This document shows, piece after piece, positions 58,846-64,000 of a stretch of 64,000 nt of DNA. The stretch spans positions 1,116,001 to 1,180,000 of the forward strand of contig NC_085053.1 in the NCBI RefSeq assembly GCF_963662255.1. Direction: 5' to 3'. The position numbers and the translations under genes were made by a program. Source of the DNA: Cinclus cinclus (Eukaryota; Chordata; Aves; Passeriformes; Cinclidae). A model generated the notes under the pieces. That model was not told the origin of the DNA and searched no databases. It saw nothing but the letters and a program-made list of their open reading frames with translations. Position 1 is the first letter of the stretch, and each line of letters opens with the position of its first letter.

Positions 58846-61800
58846 TGTACCTTGATACCTGCTTTAGCTCGAGCATTGTATTTCCAAATCAATGGCTTTA
58901 TTGTTCACTAGGCACTTGGTGGCTGCTGAATTGATTAAACATTGACCAGGGCTTTCATCTGAATTTCAGGTGTGGAGTGGGATCAGCACCCTCTGGAAGT
59001 GCGGGCATGATAAAACTGCCCTCTAGTGGGAAAGTCCCAGTCGCATCCACAGAGGAGAATTTGGGGGTGCACAGCCCAGCGCTGAGCCTCAGGGGCTGGA
59101 TCACACTGTCCCTGTGCCTGCCTGCCACACTCACGGCACACCAGTGTGACCAGAGGTGACACTGCCATGGCTTTTTCCTACACTGCCATTCACCAGGGCC
59201 TGAAGGGGACATCCTCTGTCAGCTGGCACCACTGATTAGATGAGAAAAAATAACTTAGTGGAAGAAAACTGGGGAAAAAAAAAATCCCGAAAGATGGGTA
59301 ACCATGGATGGGCAGGCAGCTGAGCATTGTTAAAAGCACCAGGGCTCAGTGCATATAAACAGTGACAGCTGGAGCCCTGGAGATGGAGAATTGTCCCCAG
59401 GGCCCCATCCAGAGAGATTCCATCAGAATGGACCATAGACAAGAGCATCCCCAAAAGCTCCTGCCGCATGCACCAGAGTCCAGAGCCCCATAATGCTCAG
59501 CGTTTTCCCTTTTTGCAGAACTGTGGGGTAAGGCATAACCTAAGGCTGGAGATGTGTGTCCAACAGCAGCCCAACACTCTTTTACAGAGCAGCACCTCAT
59601 CTACCAGGGGAATTACACAACAGCCAGGCTTCAGGAGGCCTGTGGGGAAAGAAAATTAAGTCCAGGTAACTCTATGGCTCAGTAGTGAGAACTTTTACGA
59701 GAAGGTGGGAACAGGGACAGAGAAAGGACAGCACAGAAGCAGATTGTGCAATGTCAGCCCTCTGCTTCCAAAGGGGCCTTACCCGTCTTTAATTTCCAGA
59801 GCAGAAATGTTGGTGTTTGGGAGGGATCACACACTGTATTTTCAAGGCCACAGTGTCCCTTTCTGCCCAGAAATGCTGGCTGGTTGAGCTCATCACACAC
59901 TCTCAAATCAACCTTCCTTTGCTCCTGCAGGCACACACCCAGGAATTCCTACGCTGCCCAGATTTATTCAAACATGCACAACTCGTTTCTGCCCCAGACA
60001 CTTCACCCAGAGGAGGAAGCATGGTGGTCCTGCTCAGCCCGTGGAGGAGCTGTGCTCAGTTTACAGAAGGCTTTTCGTTAACAAAACCTCACACGAGGCA
60101 TCAGCCACATTTTACCGTTCTGGGAAACTGGGTCATGATCTCCAGTGCCCTCACTGGTGTGACCTGCTGAGGCTGCCAGCTAAAGGATTCCAAAGTTAAC
60201 CAGTTAGTGCCTCTCCAACCATCCCACCCAGCCTCTCCCATAGCCATAAGCTGCTTAAGCTCCCACAGGCTTGGAATCCTTGTTTTCACCACTCAGACCA
60301 CCATAAGGTGGTCCACATCCCTCCAGCAACTTCTGCTGTCCAACAGTATTCAATAAAGCCCATTTCAACTAGATCACTCCCAAACAACAGAGCAGTGAGA
60401 GGGATGGAATAAGTGCAAGGCCCACAATTGGGTTTCATTGGGATAATTCCAGGATTGCAGCATGACCTCCTCTTCCTTTGGGAAGGGATTCGTGGAGAAA
60501 CAAGAGCATATTTTTTGGCAACATGAGTCAGCCCAGTAAAGTTCCTGTTGCCATTAGGCTGTAACAAAACTCCAAACCTCACATTTAAATGTGACCACAA
60601 CAATTTCACACCATTCCTCCCAGCACCTTCTTCCTGTAAAGCAAAGTGAGAGCAGAGCTCAGCCCACCAGGGTCCTGCACTCCTCCATCCTTAGGTTTCT
60701 CTCCCCGGACCAGGACAACACCAGGGCAGGATTTAGGGCAGTATTTAGCTGATCCTCCACACCTCACCAGTGATGCCAGCTTGGACTCTGCTGCTCATTT
60801 CTATCCCACAGGATCTGAGGGCTCTGGCCCCGACCCACAGAGACAGATTTGCAGCTCCTGTGCAGGACCACAAAGGTCTGTTCACACAGCATTAGGTTAC
60901 AAAAAGGCAGCACGGCCCACGGGAGCCATCACCCTGGACAGCATTCCTCCCTTCCTCCAAGAACCTGGGATCAGCTGTGAGTGTGCTAAAGCTCTTACAA
61001 GTTATTCCCTTCTTGAGCTAAAATGGTCACTGGGTGGAATTACCTCCAGCAGGACTGGTTTCCCACTGACTGAACCTTGCAGCTGAATTCTTCAGTCTAG
61101 CTCAAGGCTTACTTTCTTCTTCCTCACAAACTTATCCGTATCTGCTCCTGCCTGCAGGTTGGGCAAGGAGATCCTTCATGCTGATAGCAGGGCACAGGCT
61201 GTTAGCTTTTATCCTAGAACTGAAAATGATCAGCACTGACCAGCACAAATTTCTCACTGTTTGACTCCAGAGCTCCCACCCAAATTAACAAACATCTAGC
61301 AGGCCACCAAATTATCAGACATTTGCAAAGTGCAGTCACTTCAACAGGCAATTTTAGGCTGTTTGCTATTCCCAGATAGGATCACTCTATACCACACATC
61401 TGCTGGCTTCCTTTGAGAGCAACCTGGAACTGTGCCCCAAGTAAATTCAGAACCTGATAGGATCAAATTACACAAGACAATTCAAGCATTCAGATCCCAG
61501 AAGTGTTTTTTCGCCTACAGCTGTAGAAGTGGCCATTTCATATAGAGACACCACATGGCCAGCAGCCCTTTCTTACATGAGCACCGATTTTTGTGATGCC
61601 TGTAACCAGCTGCTCTTCAGGACCAGCAAAGGAGAGCCCCAAGGACTATGCAAGCACTTCCCTGCCCACTGAGAGTGGCTTCTGCTCTCCAGTATTAGGG
61701 CTGAAGCTTGGATGCAAAGATACAACAACATAAAAAAAAAAAAATCCGCGAATTAATAGAGCTTGCAAAAAGGAAGATGTGCAAGCAAACCTTCACTTTT

Positions 61801-62259
61801 CCCTCAGCTCAGACCTTCATCCTTTGCAGTCAACTTCAAAATTGCATTGACAACCAACAAGAAAGAGCTCTCCCCCAGACTTTGTCTCCACGCTGGTGAT
61901 TTTAGAACGACATTTGGATTAAGATACTTCACTGTCTTACTCCTACATACTCTTAGAATTTAATTGCAGTAGTTTTTGCCTGACCCACAGGGGACCAGTG
62001 TACTTTGCAATATGAGGATTTCAGAATGAAGAGAGTGTCCTTTCTCCAACAATGACGACAGACCAACCTGACATATTATTTCTTATTAGAAATAATTTTC
62101 TTATCTCTTATTGCTCAGCCCAGGTGACAGCTGTTTGTCTCAAAACTTGACTTAGAAGCATTCAATCCAACATGTAGGAGTTATAAACTAGACTAAACAT
62201 ACTTAGTGAATTGATTTGAAGAGCTGAGATATTACTGGCACTTCTTCGGATGCCCTGGG

Positions 62260-63008
62260 TCAGAAACAATGCTCACTCTTTAATATTTTCACAAGTTTAA
62301 TAAGGGATAAAAGGGACAATAAACCAGTGCTGGGGTGCTTTGGCAAACTGCCAAAAGCACACCATTAGTTTAAAACAATTTTCTTATCTATGTTTTCATT
62401 ACATTGGTTACATACATATTAATGAGGTTTTTACATATTCCAAACATTCCTGTGAGTTCTTTCACACGTTCTGGGAATTCTTTTAGCTTTATTTGACCCT
62501 TGACCTGTAGTGCAAAAACTGATTTTTGGGAGTTGTGTATGTCATTTCCTCACAGCAACAGATGGAATTATGGATAAAATAAATGGAATTATTGATAAAA
62601 TAATTATAGCCACAGGGTCACTAGCAGGAGTTTTTTCACATCCTTTTTTTGGTGTTCTGTGTGGTTCCTTCAATGTTGCCTAATCACATGGACAGTTTTA
62701 GCTATTTCCACAAAATCATCTAAATCATTAGTGTCAGTCAGTTAAAAATAAAACCATCCTGCAAAAGTTAGCATTCCATAATCTCTATTTTAATATTTTG
62801 CAAAAGCCTGAACTAATATATGTGCTTATCACACTATTATTTATATAAACCACACAGTGCATACAAGAGCTGACAGATTAAACTATATTAAAAGAACTTA
62901 AAAGGGGTTACCAATAGCACTATATTAAATCGCTGTGATCAATAACAACTTGCAAAAAACCCCAATACCTAAATGTGAAAGTCAATAACTTTATTGCCAT
63001 TTTTAACA
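62260..63008 (-). mobile_element. solo LTR, TGTTA...TTTCT family (749 bp), flanked by 7-bp direct repeats CCCTGGG
   Basis: Minus-strand reading starts TGTTAAAAATGGCAATAAAG and ends GTTTCTGA. The element is bracketed by CCCTGGG at 62253-62259 and 63009-63015, the signature of integration. Landmarks are shared with the copies at 10694-11478 and 42387-43163. Both the size and the lack of internal genes show a solo LTR. Confidence 0.75.
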
Positions 63009-64000
63009 CCCTGGGTGAGCTCCTGCCACCTCCACTGCCCCCCTCAGCAGTTCTGAAGAGGGGAGAGCAAGAAGTGAGCACAGAGTGACCTTCTGCACCC
63101 AACAGTGGTGCCTGCTTCCCTCTTTTCCTCAAAGGCAACATTTGCCAAGGGACCTGGGACATCAGAGAGAATTAACCAAATGAGTGATGGAATGGAGGTA
63201 AGGAGACCACACAGATTTCACTGTGACTCCAGCACCAGCTCAGCTCAGAGTCATTTTGAAACTGCCCTACACCACAGTGGGAAACTCCTCAGAGCTGGCA
63301 GAGCAGCCTGGCCTGTCCTATTGGAGCAGATATTGCTTTTATCTTAAAATCCAGTTGGGAATCACCACTGAGTGTCAATCTCGCCTTTAACTCTTAGCTT
63401 TCCCCTCATAACCATAAATATAAATAAATTAAATTATTTTTTTATTTTTTTCCCTATCAAGACAGGAAGATTGGGTGTGGGGTCTAGCCAGGCACAGTGA
63501 AATTCAGATGCATAAAAGCAAGCATTGTAGTGGTTCTGAGAGCTTTTCCTGAAAGCACAGAGGATGCCAAGGGGGCCAAAATCTCCATCAGGTGTTCAGT
63601 CTAGGATGGACACAGCAGATACTGAAAACACCAACAGGAAGAGCTTTGCTTTAAAAGGGGAGTCCTTGGTCTGCCCTGGCATTTTCATCACACTCTGGTG
63701 GCTGGGGAGAAAAAAGGACTGTAAACTACAACAAAACATACTTACAAACCCACTTTTATTCAGGGTTTGGTCAGCTGCAAATCAACAATTTTGCCTGTTG
63801 AGCATCTCACCAGAGCAAGGATTTCCCCTCCCCTGCTCTCTGCCCTGTAGCAGAGGAAGGTGACAGATGAGGACATCTCTCTCCTTTCCTTTCAGGCAAA
63901 AGGACAGCAGCAAAGAGAAGTGCTGCCACCAGCAGTGAGGCACAGATTCCATGGCACCAGTGCCAGTCTACAGGAGGAGACAGCAGCAGGTCAAGCACAG
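63009..64000. other. intergenic DNA to window end
   Basis: No gene recognised. The FASLG coding exons expected beyond TNFSF18 are not seen on either strand here. Confidence 0.45.

Larger units (their letters stand above)
49191..62259. other. long gene-poor stretch
   Basis: Thirteen kilobases in which I recognise no gene, tRNA or large repeat. It contains A-rich tracts (49708-49777, 50947-50968), an AT microsatellite (58653-58680) and a triple-arm inverted repeat (58814-58845). A 146-codon plus frame at 60646-61086 has no recognisable motif. Diverged repeats may be present but were not identified. Confidence 0.4.

Noticed and set aside
60646..61086. 146-codon plus-strand frame
   Set aside because: No motif, membrane segment or family; explained by local lack of stop codons.
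25066..64000. FASLG exons on the minus strand
   Set aside because: Expected from synteny, but no minus-strand frame shows the conserved C-terminal TNF-domain pattern of Fas ligand.

Overview
The window is vertebrate nuclear DNA, most likely from a bird and probably a songbird. It has long non-coding stretches, spliced genes with GT/AG introns, CR1 LINE fragments and many solo LTRs of avian endogenous retrovirus type. The songbird assignment rests on recalled LTR style and is an inference. There is no bacterial or phage-like gene organisation, and most long open frames are chance reading through non-coding or repeat sequence.

Two genes can be supported, both TNF-superfamily ligands on the + strand. 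The first 169 bases are the end of a TNF-homology domain, best read as the last coding exon of TNFSF4 (OX40 ligand), with a poly(A) signal at 522-527. About 20 kb downstream lies a complete three-exon gene read as TNFSF18 (GITR ligand). Exon 1 (about 20611-20763) encodes a type II membrane anchor, a 31-base exon 2 (22923-22953) encodes the stalk, and exon 3 (23714-24066) encodes the TNF domain. The splice phases fit without adjustment. The order and orientation, TNFSF4 then TNFSF18 on one strand, match the mammalian FASLG-TNFSF18-TNFSF4 cluster. FASLG would be expected further downstream on the opposite strand and was not found here. Both products would be trimeric co-stimulatory ligands on antigen-presenting cells that engage TNF receptors on T cells.

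Layout: 1-545, TNFSF4 end and 3' UTR. 546-20400, intergenic and densely filled with repeats: an ERV LTR interrupted by another LTR fragment, a 457-bp block present twice without visible differences, a TGTTA-type LTR plus a partial second copy, a CpG-rich block, a T-rich degenerate repeat and a solo LTR with perfect 5-bp target-site duplications. 20400-25070, TNFSF18 with promoter and 3' UTR. 25070-64000, a gene-poor 39 kb holding a CR1 3' end (28.6-29.1 kb), LTRs near 31.8, 35.3, 39.2, 42.4, 48.5 and 62.3 kb, simple repeats, and long stretches in which no gene is recognised.

No new gene system is evident. The observations most worth a second look are the identical 457-bp duplication, the nested and paired LTRs between two immune ligand genes, and the CpG-rich block with no gene attached.
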